Below, in pieces: positions 46,600-58,171 of a stretch of 64,000 nt of DNA. Numbering within the stretch: position 1 is the stretch's first letter; each line of letters opens with the position of its first letter. The stretch is taken from positions 192,760,061 to 192,824,060 of the forward strand of contig OY282560.1 in assembly GCA_958295665.1 (NCBI GenBank), read 5' to 3'. The stretch is from Tipula vernalis (Eukaryota > Arthropoda > Insecta > Diptera > Tipulidae). The position numbers and the translations under genes were made by a program. The notes beneath the pieces are model-generated. The model was not told the origin of the DNA. It did not search any database and worked only from the letters and a program-made list of their open reading frames with translations.

Positions 46600-47900
46600 T
46601 GGAAGCTTTATTCAAAGGGTGTTTGAAGCTGGGCTATATTCCTAGGTATTGGACGGAGGTCAATGTGGTGTTCATACCGAAAGCGGGGAAAAGCTCACAT
46701 GTCTATCCTAAGGACCTAAGACCAATAACTCTATCATCCTTTCTTTTGAAAACATTGGAAAGGCTGCTGGATGTATACATCAGAGATAAAATAGGTGCCA
46801 GGGAGTGGGCATCGTCTTAGCACGCGTACACAAAGGGTAGATCTGTGGACACCGCTCTGCACGCCTTGGTGTCTACGATTGAGAAATCGATTAATTCGAA
46901 GGAATTCTGTTTGGTGGCCTTCCTGGATATAGAAGGCGCCTTTAATAATGTGAAAGCGGAGGCAGTCAAGGAGGGATTGTCATTTTTGGAGGTGGACGTT
47001 CCTCTGATAGGGTTAGTCAATTATATGCTGGGAAGCAGGATTGTTAGCTCGAAGTTGGGGGACGCCACCATCAAGAGGCGAGTAACTAGGGGAACCCCCC
47101 GCAGGGGGGTTTCTGTCCCCTCTTCTCTGGAATATAGTGGTAAACGGGTTACTACTTTAATTGGAGAGAGAGAGTATTGAAGTTATCGCTTACGCAGATG
47201 ACGTAGCTTTAGCTGTTACCGGGAAGTTCCTGGGCACGATTGTAGACGTAATGTAGAATGCGCTTACCATCGTTACGAAATGGGCTGGCAAATGTGAATT
47301 TGGTATTAACCCGTCCAAAACAGAGCTGATACTGTTCACTTAGTAATACAAAATCCCGGCAGTTGTCCCTCCTACCTTAAATGGCACTAGACTTGCTTAT
47401 ACTGATAGAGCTAGATATCTGGGCATTATCTTGGACAGTAAGCTTAGTTGAAAGCCCAATATGTTGGAGAGAATAAACAAAGCTACTATAGCTTTGTACT
47501 CCTGTAGAATGCCATTGGTCATAGATGGGGTCTGAAGCCGGAGCTGATACACTGGCTCTACACCGCTGTAGAGAGACCTGTACTCATGTACGGGGTGGGT
47601 GTTTGGTGGCCAGCTCTGGACAAGGTAACTTATAAAAGAAGGATTGAGAGGGTTAAAGGAAGAGTCTGCATGCTTGTTAGCGGGGCATTGAGGTCGACAC
47701 CGACAAGTGCCTTAGAGGTTATGTTGCACCTTCTTCCGGTCAACATTTTTGGCAAACAGATGGCGGCAAATACGGCTGTACGACTTGCAGCCGTCTCTCA
47801 GTGGAGGTGTCTTAGTACAGGACACTCTACTATCGTTAGATATTTGAAGGATGTGGATCGTTGACTTCATTAAACCTACTCTACGCTTAAAAAAGCGATT
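46600..47900 (+). pseudogene. LINE-B reverse transcriptase, broken
   Basis: RT blocks are clear but lie in several frames: LKLGYIPRYWTEVNVVFIPK, PKDLRPITLSSFLLKTLERL, VAFLDIEGAFNNV (first catalytic Asp), RGTPRRGVSVP where GGV would be expected, and IAYADDVALAV at 47185-47217 with both Asp intact. Downstream KTELILFT and ARYLGIILDSKL follow. TAG/TAA codons at about 46820, 47180, 47254, 47341 and 47530 interrupt. The thumb region and linker to RNase H extend to about 47900. Confidence 0.85.
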
Positions 47901-47959
47901 TCGGACCACCTTCCTTTCACGGGAATCCTAGAACGATAGACCGTTATCGGAAACCGAAG

Positions 47960-48768
47960 CGTTGCAATTCTTCACAGATGGCTCCAAGCTAGACGGTAAA
48001 GTGGGAGCTAGAGTATTCAGTGACATATTAAATGTAAACATTTGTATTCGTCTCCCTGATTACTGCAGCGTGTACCAAGCTGAAGTCGTAGAGATAGAGG
48101 AGGTCATGACGTGATTGAAGTATAATGTGTTATCCTCAGACGATATCACAATCTATGTGGACAGTCAACCGGCGATCCGGTTGTTAGAATCGGTGTCTTT
48201 GGCGTCACGGGTAGCGTTGAGTGGTCACTCATCTCTAAATGAGATGGGTGAGCATTTCAATATCCAGGTAATCTGGATCCCAGGTCACTCGCCCGTCATG
48301 GGGAACTGCAGGGCGGATGAACTTGCTAGGCATGGTACGACTCTCCAGCTGCAACCGGAAAGGCAAGTCTGGGGAGGCCTATTACAGCGCTGAGACAACC
48401 ACTTGGGAAGCAGGCGCTATCCTCAGTGGTTTAACGCCCTTACCTGTAGAGTTGCAAGACAAGTTTGGCCAAAGCTGGACTTGGGGCGCACTAGACCATT
48501 AATATCCCTACGCAGGCGTGAATTAAGAACGGTCGTAGGAATTCTCATGGGACACGGCCTTTTTGGGGAACATGCAAGAAGGCTGGGTCTGGAGGCAAAT
48601 GACTTCTGCAGAAGCTGCTTGGACAAAGAGGAGGAAGAGACGTTGGTCCACTACCTTTGCTCCTGTCCAGCATTGACACTCAGAAGGCACAAACACTTAA
48701 GTAAGTTCTGGATGGACTGCCTGTCGGATTTCGAAAACTTAAAGTGCGGGACGTCTTACACTACATAA
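47960..48768 (+). pseudogene. LINE-B RNase H and C-terminal CCHC knuckle
   Basis: RNase H with FTDGSKLDGK (47971), a Glu in YQAEVVEIEE, IYVDSQPAI and NCRADELAR, that is, all four acidic positions of an active site. A TGA at about 48112 lies between the second and third. After a frame change, VWPKLDLGRT leads to CRSCLDKEEEETLVHYLCSC, a CX2C...HX4C knuckle at about 48605-48665. Its layout matches LINE-A 18101-18575. An RNase H here is typical of the I/LOA side of non-LTR elements. Confidence 0.8.
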
Positions 48769-48865
48769 GTAGCTCGAAATGGTTCCAAGAGGGGTAAAGG
48801 GGATATATTCTGTGGTATCACAATGGACCGTCATCGGTTTAAGTGTGCCTAAGCAGCCACTCCAA

Positions 48866-48883
48866 CCTAACCTAACCTAACCT
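48866..48883 (+). repeat. CCTAA tandem 3' terminus of LINE-B
   Basis: CCTAACCTAACCTAACCT ends the element 3' UTR, after which the sequence becomes AT-rich. CCTAA is the complement of the insect telomere unit TTAGG. LINE-A ends in a shorter form. Confidence 0.8.
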
Positions 48884-48885
48884 GT

Positions 48886-50687
48886 ATTTTGGAATAAGGG
48901 GCTACCGTTCCCTAAAAAAATGTATCCGCAAAATGTTTTATATTTAAATTAGGATTAAATTTAAATTGAAAAAATGTGTCCAATCTATTTACAAACCGTG
49001 ACGATTTCTATTTAAATAATGTTGAATATGTTTTGTAAAATGATTTGCAAAAATTTTAAATATAATTCAAAAATATGTTTATGGTATTTAAGTAATTCAG
49101 GGAATTTAATTTAGAAAACGGTTTCGAAATTTGATAATTTTAATCTTAACTGAATTTAATAAAACAATTTAGTTTTAATTAAAAAAAATAATAATAAAAC
49201 CTTAGAGTTTGGAAATTCGTAATAATTTCTAGAATTTATGACAACATCGCAAACTTATAATGAGTAAGTTGCATAATATGCAATTCAGTGACACCAAAAA
49301 AAAAATCAACAGGTGATTCTCCAATATTATTGACATACTTTAATCAAGTTGTACATAAATGTAATTATTTTTTCTAATAATTGTGATAAATTGTGTATGT
49401 CTAATATTGTTGACTTCTTTTGTAAAAATGCTCCATTGAAACTGTAAAAAAATACAATTTTCAATGTCTTATAACATAACATATTGCCCCCATTTAACTA
49501 TCCAGAAAAGAGTTAATAAACATATTATTATTGTTTTGACATACTATACACCAAATCATTGAGATTCTCATTAATAATATGCATTAATATGTTAATTTTT
49601 GATAATAAATTAAAATTCTCTACGGTTGCCAGCATAAATAAAATAAATAAATAAATAACAATAAAAAATTCTCATAATTTTTATTTTATATAAATATAAA
49701 TAAATAACTACTTTACAAGAATTATTGCACTATTACAAAATCGAAATGTTAGAAGTAGAGGAAAAAAAAGCTAACTGCCATATCTAACAATGTCCTCAAT
49801 TAGAAAAAAAAAATTGGAAATAAAAATCGTTTATTATTATTTTTCTTCAATTTTCTTACCTTTTGTGAACATTAATTTCTAATCAATATTTTTTTTTTTT
49901 TTTTTTGCGTGATTTTTCACAACATTTATTTAATAGCTAATTAAATGTACATTTAAGAAAAAAAATTTTTTTTTTTATTGATAATTTTATTTTATTTTAA
50001 CCAAACAACATTTCCTATAAATTTATATTATTTAACTTATGTTAAAATAAGAAAAAAAAATGAAGAAATAAAATTTATTGTTAAATGAAAAATAATTTTC
50101 ATCATTTTACTGTGTGTTGTTGTTAAAAATGTCCGAATAGTAATCATTATTGCTTGTTTGTTGTGGCTGTTAAGAATTGCTATTTACATACCTTTCATAG
50201 TTTTTGTTTTTGTAATGTATTTTTAAAATATTTATGTGACATTTAAAATTGATAAAAAAATTATGTATTACTTTGGAATGGGCAATAGGCACACGATGTA
50301 CAATTCATTTTATAAATAATTATACTTTATGGGTGATAACAGGTATATTACAGAAAATGATATGCGCTAGTTGTTTTGGCGCACGTGTCCTTTTAAGAAT
50401 GTATTGTGATTGGCGTAGCAGTTGCAAAAATACATCTACATGTAAATCAGGCAACTGCTTATACAGGAAACTTTCATTATTAAACTTCGTTGTAAAGGCG
50501 AGAATTAACTAACTTTGTAAACATTTTACAACAATATCGAAAACAACTTCGTCTTTTAACTATACATATTTGGAATAACTAAATAATACAATATAAATAT
50601 CGTCGAGTTTGGATCATCGAAACTATGAAGTAAATTTAATAAAAAGCTGAAATTTAACCGAAAGTTCGTTAGATCATTTAAATAAAC
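48886..50687. other. AT-rich spacer without a supported gene
   Basis: Many A/T runs (near 49890 and 49960, for example). A plus-strand frame at 50249-50512 is cysteine-rich toward its end (CASCFGARVLL, CKNTSTCKSGNC), but I cannot assign it. Confidence 0.5.
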
Positions 50688-50714
50688 CAGGGCTGTGGAG
50701 TCTGAGATAAAATG

Positions 50715-50840
50715 TTCGGCTCCAGCTCCGGCTCCGACTCCGAAAATTAATAGATTTATTGCCGACTTCGGCTGCAGCTCCGGCTCCAGCTCCGGCTCCG
50801 GCTCCAGCTCCAGCTCCCACTCCGGCTCCGACTCCGACAC
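50715..50840. repeat. CTCCGG/CTCCAG hexanucleotide repeat
   Basis: An imperfect array of CTCCGG, CTCCAG and CTCCGA units, broken by an AT-rich gap at 50744-50765. It is strikingly GC-rich for this window and lies just inside the CAGGG end. The open frames across it (Glu/Pro or Gly/Ala repeats) are artefacts of the repeat. Confidence 0.85.
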
Positions 50841-50999
50841 CAAATATAATTAAAGTTAATTCAAAGTTTGAAATAAAAAAAAAAAGTTTGCGAAAATTCA
50901 TAATATAATTCATAGTAATATAATAAATAAAAATTACAAAATCACAATGTATTCATTACATTTGTAGAAAAAACACATTTGTTTTTATTCTTTATTTAA

Positions 51000-52505
51000 G
51001 GCATTCGTCCTAACGCATGTCATCTTTCATCGATGCTCTTAAATCCGACTTAATAATTTTTAAAGCAGGGAATAATCGTTCAACGCTTATTTGGGTAGGC
51101 GGCAAAGCTGTTACTATCCGAGCAACATCTTGAACTATTTCCGGATACTATTCAGTAGCCGCCTCAACTTGGAAATTTGTACTTCACTTTCATTTTTGTA
51201 CTTCATCCAATCCAAGTTGGAATGCCAATTTGAACTGGGCTAATGGCGAAAGAGCTTTTGCTGGCACCGCCCAATCATTTACATTGGAGTCTATGCGACG
51301 GCGCTTAGCCTGATCTTGCTCGTTTAATAATTTTTTAAAATCAGAATCTGACTCGACTTGCTCTTCATCGAAAGTTTTATCTAACGTTGAAGATGATAAT
51401 GAAGAATCTAGATTTTGCTCCTATGAATTTGAGTCTTGCAAACCTTTCATCACCAGTAAGCTAACTTTAACAAAGCAGTTTTGGCCCAGTTTCACTGATT
51501 ATCCTACAACAATACTCGAACCATCGGATCAACGAATATACCTGCCAGGGGAATATCGTTGTCTAAATATAATAATGGATTATATCCATTTTAGAAAATC
51601 GGTAAATTATTTTTTTCCACTCTTTAAAAAAAATTCCAGGTATGAAGTTTGCAGCTTGGAACTTCTGCGTTACGATGAATGGATGCATACGAATATTCTC
51701 CAACTGTTCAACGCTTTCTCATTCCCCCTCAGTCATTGTTACAGTCGAATTCGTAATGTCATTTAAAAACGATTTTAACTTCAACAGACGTTTAACCATA
51801 GCCATATATGTGCTACCCCAACGAGTAGTCTCTTTAGGATAGCGTCTATTTTGGGCGTTCTAGCCGTTACTACAACGCTTCTTAGTTTTGAAATTATAGA
51901 AACAGCATCTTGAACTTTCAATCCATCGCGAATTGGCATCTGTAGAGTATTTTCTGCACAACGCATATGGTGGATTTTAATTAGTGCTGCGGCATTGATA
52001 CACACATCCTCATTAGCAACGTCAGCTTTTTCAGGTTCTTCAGTAACATCGTCATCCTCGTTATGTATTAGTTGGTTCATCTTATCTACTGCAGTCATAT
52101 TTGTTGCATTATCAGTGGCAATTGCTAAAATATGAGTTTTGTCTATCTAAAACTCATTTAAAATTTTTAAATTTAATTTTTTTATTCTTTCTTTTTGTCT
52201 CTAACAGCTAATGTTTTTATTAATATTTGTTGATGGTCATCCACAAATTGGACATTAGTGGCAAAATAATTCACTCTATGGCGAGTGCAGGCGTCCACTT
52301 TCAAATAGAGAAATTGGCCTTTTAGAACTAACATAAGAGAATTCTGTTGACGATTGGCCTCATCCCAAACTGTTCAGCCCAAATTGATGGCACTGATTGA
52401 TTAAAGCTGCACAATTTTCCCAAGTTGTAATTGAAGTAATAAAACGCTCGGGTTATATTTTGATGAATTGCTGGTTTATAATATTTTTTGTTAAAAAAAG
52501 ACTGA
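51000..52505 (-). pseudogene. hAT transposase pseudogene
   Basis: On the minus strand, from upstream down: KYYKPAIHQNI; a stretch readable across frames as VPSIWAEQFGMRPIV; then MTAVDKMNQLIHNEDDD and INAAALIKIHHMRCAENTLQ, the segment around a catalytic region in hAT proteins; then SIISKLRSVVVTARTPKID. At the end, LPPTQISVERLFPALKIIKS (about 51020-51080) is the conserved hAT C-terminal dimerisation motif. The BED zinc finger is not visible. Frames change at least four times. Confidence 0.8.
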
Positions 52506-52560
52506 TGCATTAAGCTCAAGAGAATAACTGTAATTAATTTTTCATTTTAAACAAAAGCTT

Positions 52561-52919
52561 GACATATTATATTTAGCATAGTTTATAGTACTTTGGCTTT
52601 TAGTACATTTAATATAGTAATTATTATAGTTGCAATTATTAGTACAAATAATAGAACTTAGATAGAATATTGATTCATAGATGTCACGCTAATAATTTAG
52701 GAGAATAACAGAAACGTCAAACATTTTTGATATGACAGCTAGTAAAATTTAAATTTGTGATTGTTGTAAACTGTGAATCAGAATAAACATTTTATCATAT
52801 CGTAGATCAGTTAAGTATAATTAAATCTATAAATATTTATAAAATATTAATACATTCTTAAATTAATTTTCAGATTATAACCAGTGACAGGGGATTTTGC
52901 AAAACATTTATGTAATGAT
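52561..52919. other. Short AT-rich spacer
   Basis: No feature recognised between the hAT relic and BEL-4 except the BEL-4 duplication ATGAT at 52915-52919. Confidence 0.5.
52915..52919. repeat. BEL-4 target-site duplication ATGAT
   Basis: ATGAT is repeated at 60180-60184 directly after the right LTR. Confidence 0.85.
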
Positions 52920-53228
52920 ATTTACGGCCACCGTTATGGAAATAAACCAACTGACCTTATTTGATTTAACGGATATTATTTGAATTATATAACTATTAAT
53001 TAGTGCCATCTGTAGTTCTGTAGTATTACTAAAATATTATTTCTCTTTTATGTGGACTAATGCTATCTAGGGATGGACATTTCTACTATTAAGAAACCGA
53101 ACGCATTAATCGCTGTCAAGTAAGAGAATGTAATAAAAAATGTTTAATCGTAGTAGAACTTTTGTACAAACAAGACGTGTTGTATTCTCGTTACCAAAAT
53201 ATATTTTTGTGCAGTAGAAGCGCAAACA
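52920..53228 (+). repeat. BEL-4 5' LTR
   Basis: 309 bp ending GCGCAAACA. Its first two bases are AT, whereas the right copy starts with the canonical TG. The duplication on both sides supports this boundary. Confidence 0.88.
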
Positions 53229-53229
53229 T

Positions 53230-53249
53230 TGGTGCCAGAAACCCGGGAA
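53230..53249 (+). promoter_or_regulatory. BEL-4 primer binding site, variant tRNA-Phe type
   Basis: TGGTGCCAGAAACCCGGGA differs from the BEL-3 tRNA-Phe site by one extra A after TGGTGCC. It lies one base after the LTR. Confidence 0.7.
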
Positions 53250-54382
53250 CGATTCGGGGACAGTGTTAAAAATTCAGTCTAATAAAGTAAAGTGGAAATT
53301 GATAGTAGTGACAATTTAGCAAATTAGTACAGCAAATTGGGGCAGTGTTAAAAATTCAATCTAATAAAGTAAAGTGGAAATTATAAGGAACGATAAATAA
53401 AGCAAATTAGTATTTTTGTTGAATAGAGGAGAGCTAATTGGTAAAAACACCTAAAAAGAGCAAAGGAAAATAGTATTGGGGCACAGCAATGCAGCGCGAG
53501 AGAAGTGGAAAAATTCAGGAGTGATATCACATAGGTGGGTTACGGTAAATGAAATAATGCGGTATAAAAAGAAAATTTGAAACGTGGGCAACGGTCAATG
53601 AAATATTGCTGTAAATAAATAAAAAAAAAAAAGAAGGAGAAATGTGGAAAAGATAAAAATAAGACGAAAGAATTGGTATCAGCTAGGTGCAAGGTTGTAA
53701 ACCCGATGAAATTCGTACCGTTGCAAATCGGGTTGAGTGGTCTTAATAAAGTAACTATTCTAGTCATTTATTTTCATACCCCTAAATTGTAAATGTGCAG
53801 TATTGTGTGGCCACACATGCTTAATCGCTCTGCCGGATTGAATCCACGTGCGGTTACGGGGGATAAGTTGTAAGAGTATTCTCTTGTCGCATAGAGGCGC
53901 ACGATGATTGAGTTTTTTTTTAAGTTGAATAGTGTTCTCGTGTCGCAAGCAGCCGCACGATGATTGAGTTAGAGAAAAGTTGAATAGTGTTCTTGTGTCG
54001 TATGGAGGCGCACGATGAGTCGTGTCGCATGGAGGTGCACGATGATTGAGGTTTTAAAAGGTTGAATAAGTTCTCGTGTTTATTAGCAAGTGAGGTACTG
54101 AGTAGAATAACTAATTATGACAGCATGGGAAAATAAAATGCTGAAAACAGTGATCCTCGTAGCCTAGAAATAATTTGGTTAAGGGGAGTGAATTGAGTGG
54201 GGGACCAGTGAGTCGCTTGAATCCAAATAAGAATAGTTGTACTGTGAAACATTGTGTTGTAAAATTGTAGAGATAATGAAAATTTGTATGAATAACGTAG
54301 TAAGTAGTATTTTTTTTTTCTTTGAATGCCAATGCCAAGGATAACAACAGACCATTTTTAGGCTGGATATATTAGGGCCAAA
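53250..54382 (+). other. BEL-4 long leader
   Basis: About 1.1 kb of non-coding leader. TTAAAAATTCA followed by a TCTAATAAAGTAAAGTGGAA block occurs twice (near 53268 and 53347). A degenerate unit containing GTTGAATAGTGTTCTCGTGTCG and GCACGATGATTGAG recurs about four times at 53880-54080. Confidence 0.65.
53870..54085. repeat. Degenerate tandem repeat in the BEL-4 leader
   Basis: Three to four copies of a unit of about 60 bp with blocks TTGAATAGTGTTCTCGTGTC, GCA and GGCGCACGATGATTGAG, starting near 53870, 53930, 53985 and 54050. Confidence 0.65.
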
Positions 54383-55920
54383 ATGGAACAACTAAGGACC
54401 ATCATAAGGAAATTGGACGACCGGGATCGGGAATACAATCGCTCCTATCTAACGGAGTTACAGGACGAAGTGGTCAACGTAAATCGTAAGATCCAAAGCC
54501 AAACTGGGCTAGTTAATGACCCCGATCTCGGAACTATCATGATGGAATATCGCCAACTGCCCATATTAGCAGCCGAGCGATTTAGCGAACGATTAAGGGA
54601 GCTATAGGATGGGGGGGGGGATTGCCGAAATTACAGAGGAGTGAACAAGGGCTCAATGCCAATACGTAAGAAATTGAAAAAAGGAAATACGGAGCAGGCG
54701 GAATTGGTACTTCAATTGAAAGAGGAAGAGGCAACTGGACTCGAAAATTATGCTTCGGATTGCGAAGAACCAATAGCTCCAGCGTGCTTTTCGAAAATCG
54801 AACTGGGCAAAGAATTCAACCTTATCACATTTGCAAAAGGTACGCCAACAACAAAAAACCATTATCCGGCAGGTGATCGAGGAAGCAACCGTGATGGGGG
54901 AGGTTCTCAAACTTTATCCGTTATCTAAAAAAGATTGCGTTTCGGGATTTGTTCTTGGCCGAGGTTCATGATAAGAGCTATGACCCATTTACCAAGCTGC
55001 TTTATGTACGGGAGGCCTTGTGTAGGAAAGGCTGCGTTGACATTGGGTCCATGGCAACTTACGCGGGACAATTATGAAGCAGCATGGGAAATAATGATGA
55101 AGGCATACAATGACAACTATCATGTCATCCATAGCATCTTGGGGAGAATATATGCTGTTAAAAACCAGGAACGTCAAACTCATGAATCTTTGCGGGTGAT
55201 ACTAGACTCCTTAAATGATGGAATCAGACAACTGGAGACTATTGCAAAGCCGGAGCAATTGTGGGATCAAATTTGGATTCATTACGCAAAACAACGGTTA
55301 TCTAAGTACACATTGAATCCATGGGAGCAATATCGTAATCAGGTGGGTGAAGGCCGCCTGCCAACATTGGGCGAATTTGGGAAATTCTTGGATGTCAAGT
55401 CAAAGGGGCGACGGGAATTTGAAGAGAATGATTCGTGTGTTTATGAAAGGCAAGGTGGAAGAAATTAAGCGACGAGAAGCCAGTTTAAATATCAAGGCGA
55501 CCATTATAAAAGGTTTAACCGATTTGATCAATCGAACCCATATAATAGATTACATAGGTTAATAAAAATGACAACGTTGGGAAATATAACAACCAGTTCC
55601 CTCGTATAAAGAATGAGCCACGGAAGTGGAATGAGGCGAGTCAATGTGTGATGCAAGGTTGTATGTTCAAGCATGAAATTACCAAATGTGATAAGTTTAA
55701 CAACTTAAATTTACGTGGGCGATGGGCAATTGTGTTCCAGCATAGATTGTGCAAATGCAGTTTGCAACCAAGTCATTTAGTCGGGCCTTGTACAAAGGAA
55801 GGTTGCAGTAATTGTCCGAACACGCCAACGAGACACCACTTTAAATCGTGCCATAAGGGCAAACATTACTTTCAACCAGAGGGTTCCACCAAGGAACCAC
55901 CACAGAGGAGCACTCAATAG
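54383..55920 (+). pseudogene. BEL-4 Gag, broken
   Basis: An N-terminal coiled-coil-like piece (54383-54607, MEQLRTIIRKLDDRDREYN) ends at a TAG followed by a run of ten G at 54611-54620. Further pieces are 54641-54928 and 54935-55468. The latter holds the DUF1759-like part (TRDNYEAAWEIMMKAYND, HESLRVILDSLNDGIRQL). Cys/His motifs come at 55648-55920 (CDKFNN, GPCTKEGCSNC, HHFKSC). Four or more frame changes prevent translation. Confidence 0.75.
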
Positions 55921-55962
55921 CAGGTAGCCTGATTGAAGGCCTTGGAACAAAAAATTTAGTCG

Positions 55963-58051
55963 GTGCATCACGTTGTAAGCCAATCACCAGTTGCGGTTTT
56001 AGCCACAGCCTGCTTTCGGTTGAAAATAGGCAGTCAGTTCTCAAAACCAATAAGGATGATTTGTGATTCCGGATCTCAAACCAATGAAATTAACAGTCAG
56101 GTCGTGTCAGAATTTAGATTAGTAAGGTCAGCAGCCACAACCAGCATAAGGGGTGTTGATGGAAATTTAGTAAAAACTATTGGAGAGGTACAAGTAGAAT
56201 TATGGCATAATCAGCTAGAGAAGCTGATCGTAAGAGCAAGGTTTGTAGTTATGTCAGAGGTTATACTCGACTATCCGCAAAGATCATTTAGCCCCGAGCC
56301 ATTTTGTAATATTACGAGCAAGGAGCTGACAGACCCACAATATTTCAGGCAAGGTTGTATAGAGGCATTAATTGGTATTGGCGTATTGGCAGCTCACATT
56401 AAAGAAGGAATAGAGCGAAATTCGTTTGGGTTGCTAGCTCAAAATACGTCGTTCGGATGGATCGTCTCTGGAGAGGAAACGATGCAGGACCCAAAAGACG
56501 ATATCCAAATGACAGGTCTTGTAGTGAAGGATGAACTACGGTTACTAATTCAGAAGCTATGGGAAATGGACGAGATACAGGAAAGGTATTATTAATTGAG
56601 GATCAGTATTGCGAAGACAACTTTCAAGAAACAGTTAGAAAGGCAGCCAATCGATACAGTGTTACAATACCGTTAAAGCCTGATGCAGAGCTTGAAGTAT
56701 CAAGAGCAATGGCTCTTCGACGATTTTTCTGTCAGGAGAATAAGTTTAAACGGGATACGTCCTATAAGGAAAAGTACTTCGAATTCATGACGGAATATGA
56801 GGCTCTAGGACATATGCAACTAGCAACCACATTGGATCCGATGGAATTGCATAATTATATAACACATCACGCGGTTTCGGTTGACCGTAAATTTAGGGTC
56901 GTTTTTGACGGTTCTGCAAAAACTTCAAACGGGACGCCATTAAATGATGTACAGTACACCGGACCACGTCTTCAAAAGGACTTGCTAGATATTGCCATGA
57001 AATTTCGAACCGGTAGAATTGCGGTTTCTGCCGATATTTGTAAAATGTTTCGGCAAGTGCAAATACAACCAATTTATTGGGACTTGCAAAGAATAGTATG
57101 GAGAAGAGACCCAAAGGAACCAATTCATGATTATTGGCTGACAGTGGTAACCTACGGATTGCCTTCATCCCCATACTTAGCAGTCAAGGCATTGAACCAA
57201 TGTGCTCTCAATAATAGAAGATAATAGAAAGGAGATGCCTACAGCAAGCCAAGTAGTATTAAATGATTTTTACATGGACGACATGTTGACATCAGTAGAA
57301 TCGGTGTCTCAGGCAGTCAGTTTGAAAGCAGAGTTTATTGAACTCCTTGAACAAGGGGGTTTCAATCTAGCGAAATGGAGGTCCAATAGTTCCCAAATTA
57401 TCTAAGAATAAATGTCGGTAAAGGCTGTCGAATTGGCAAACAACACCAGTGTGCTGGGCATTTTTTGGGATTTTTCAAAGATGAATTTCAGTTTCACGTG
57501 CATGCTCAAGATCAGCTTGATGTAATGAATAAACGATTTAATACTAGTGAGGCCGCAAGGATTTTTGACCCGCAGGGTTGGGTGTCACCAGTAACCATTA
57601 GAGCAAAGTTGTTCAATCAGGAGTTATGGCGTATGGGCAGTGGTTGGGACGATCCATTGCTAGCATCCATACAGCTGGAGTGGAAGGATTTTTATAGCGA
57701 ATTACAATTAATTAACAAATTGAGAATACCACGACGGCTTCAAACATTCAGTGAGCAAAAGGTACAAATTCACGTGCTTGCGGATGCTTCAAGCAAAGCA
57801 TATGGTGTTGCAGTTTATGTGCGAGCCTATACTGAGTCCAATGGACCGTGAGCTTATTATGCGCCAGGAGTAGAGTAGCACCAATCAAATTAGTCACAAT
57901 ACCAAGGTTGGAATTATGTGAAGTAGAGCTCGGTTGTAAATTAATTCCCAAGATTAAAGGAATACCCATATTTGAGACAGCAGCAATTAGTGATTGGACA
58001 GATTCAGAGGTAGTGTTGCCCTGGTTAAGGAAACCAATAAATGAGTTATGA
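55963..58051 (+). pseudogene. BEL-4 protease, reverse transcriptase and RNase H, broken
   Basis: Protease lies in 55963-56595 with MICDSGSQTNEI. Reverse transcriptase is in 56559-57224 (HHAVSVDRKFRVVFDGS, VSADICKMFRQV) and 57202-57405 (DFYMDDMLT, a YMDD variant of the YVDD in the other three). RNase H follows in 57465-57851 (HVLADASSKAYGVAV) and 57848-58051 (IPRLELCEVELG). Each boundary is a stop or a one-base shift. Residues around the active sites are largely kept. Confidence 0.8.
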
Positions 58052-58171
58052 CCATTTGTAGCTAATCGAGTTAGTAAAATTTTAGGAGGAACAACATTGG
58101 AACAATTTTGATATATCAGGTCTAGCCAAAATCCCGCCGACCTAATATACCGTGACATAAAGGCTGACAAT

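Larger units (their letters stand above)
37595..48885 (+). mobile_element. LINE-B: LOA/I-like non-LTR element split by BEL-3
   Basis: Two halves of one plus-strand element, 37595-38590 and 45893-48885, are separated by the 7.3-kb BEL-3 insertion. The left half carries a DUF4780-type ORF1. The right half has an AP-type endonuclease, reverse transcriptase, RNase H, a CCHC knuckle and a 3' end of repeated CCTAA. It is related to LINE-A (shared ORF1 type, VWPKLD before the knuckle, similar endonuclease) but clearly different in sequence. About 200 residues between endonuclease and reverse transcriptase are missing near 46584-46600. Many stops and shifts show it is inactive. The 5' end is probably truncated, since ORF1 starts within its lysine-rich part. 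Confidence 0.85.
50688..52560 (-). mobile_element. hAT transposon relic
   Basis: The left end reads CAGGGCTGTGGAGTC, resembling hAT terminal repeats that start CAGGG. Next comes a GC-rich GGAGCC-type repeat (50715-50840), then the 3' end of a transposase gene on the minus strand. The opposite terminal repeat was not found, so the right end is lost or too diverged. Stops and shifts throughout show it is dead. Confidence 0.65.

Noticed and set aside
48866..48883. CCTAA repeats as a true or internal telomere
   Set aside because: Only about three and a half units, placed exactly at the 3' end of LINE-B; better explained as the element's terminus.
50249..50512. Cysteine-rich plus-strand frame as a gene
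   Set aside because: The Cys spacing is suggestive, but the frame begins in AT-rich DNA, has no supporting context, and matches no family I can name firmly.
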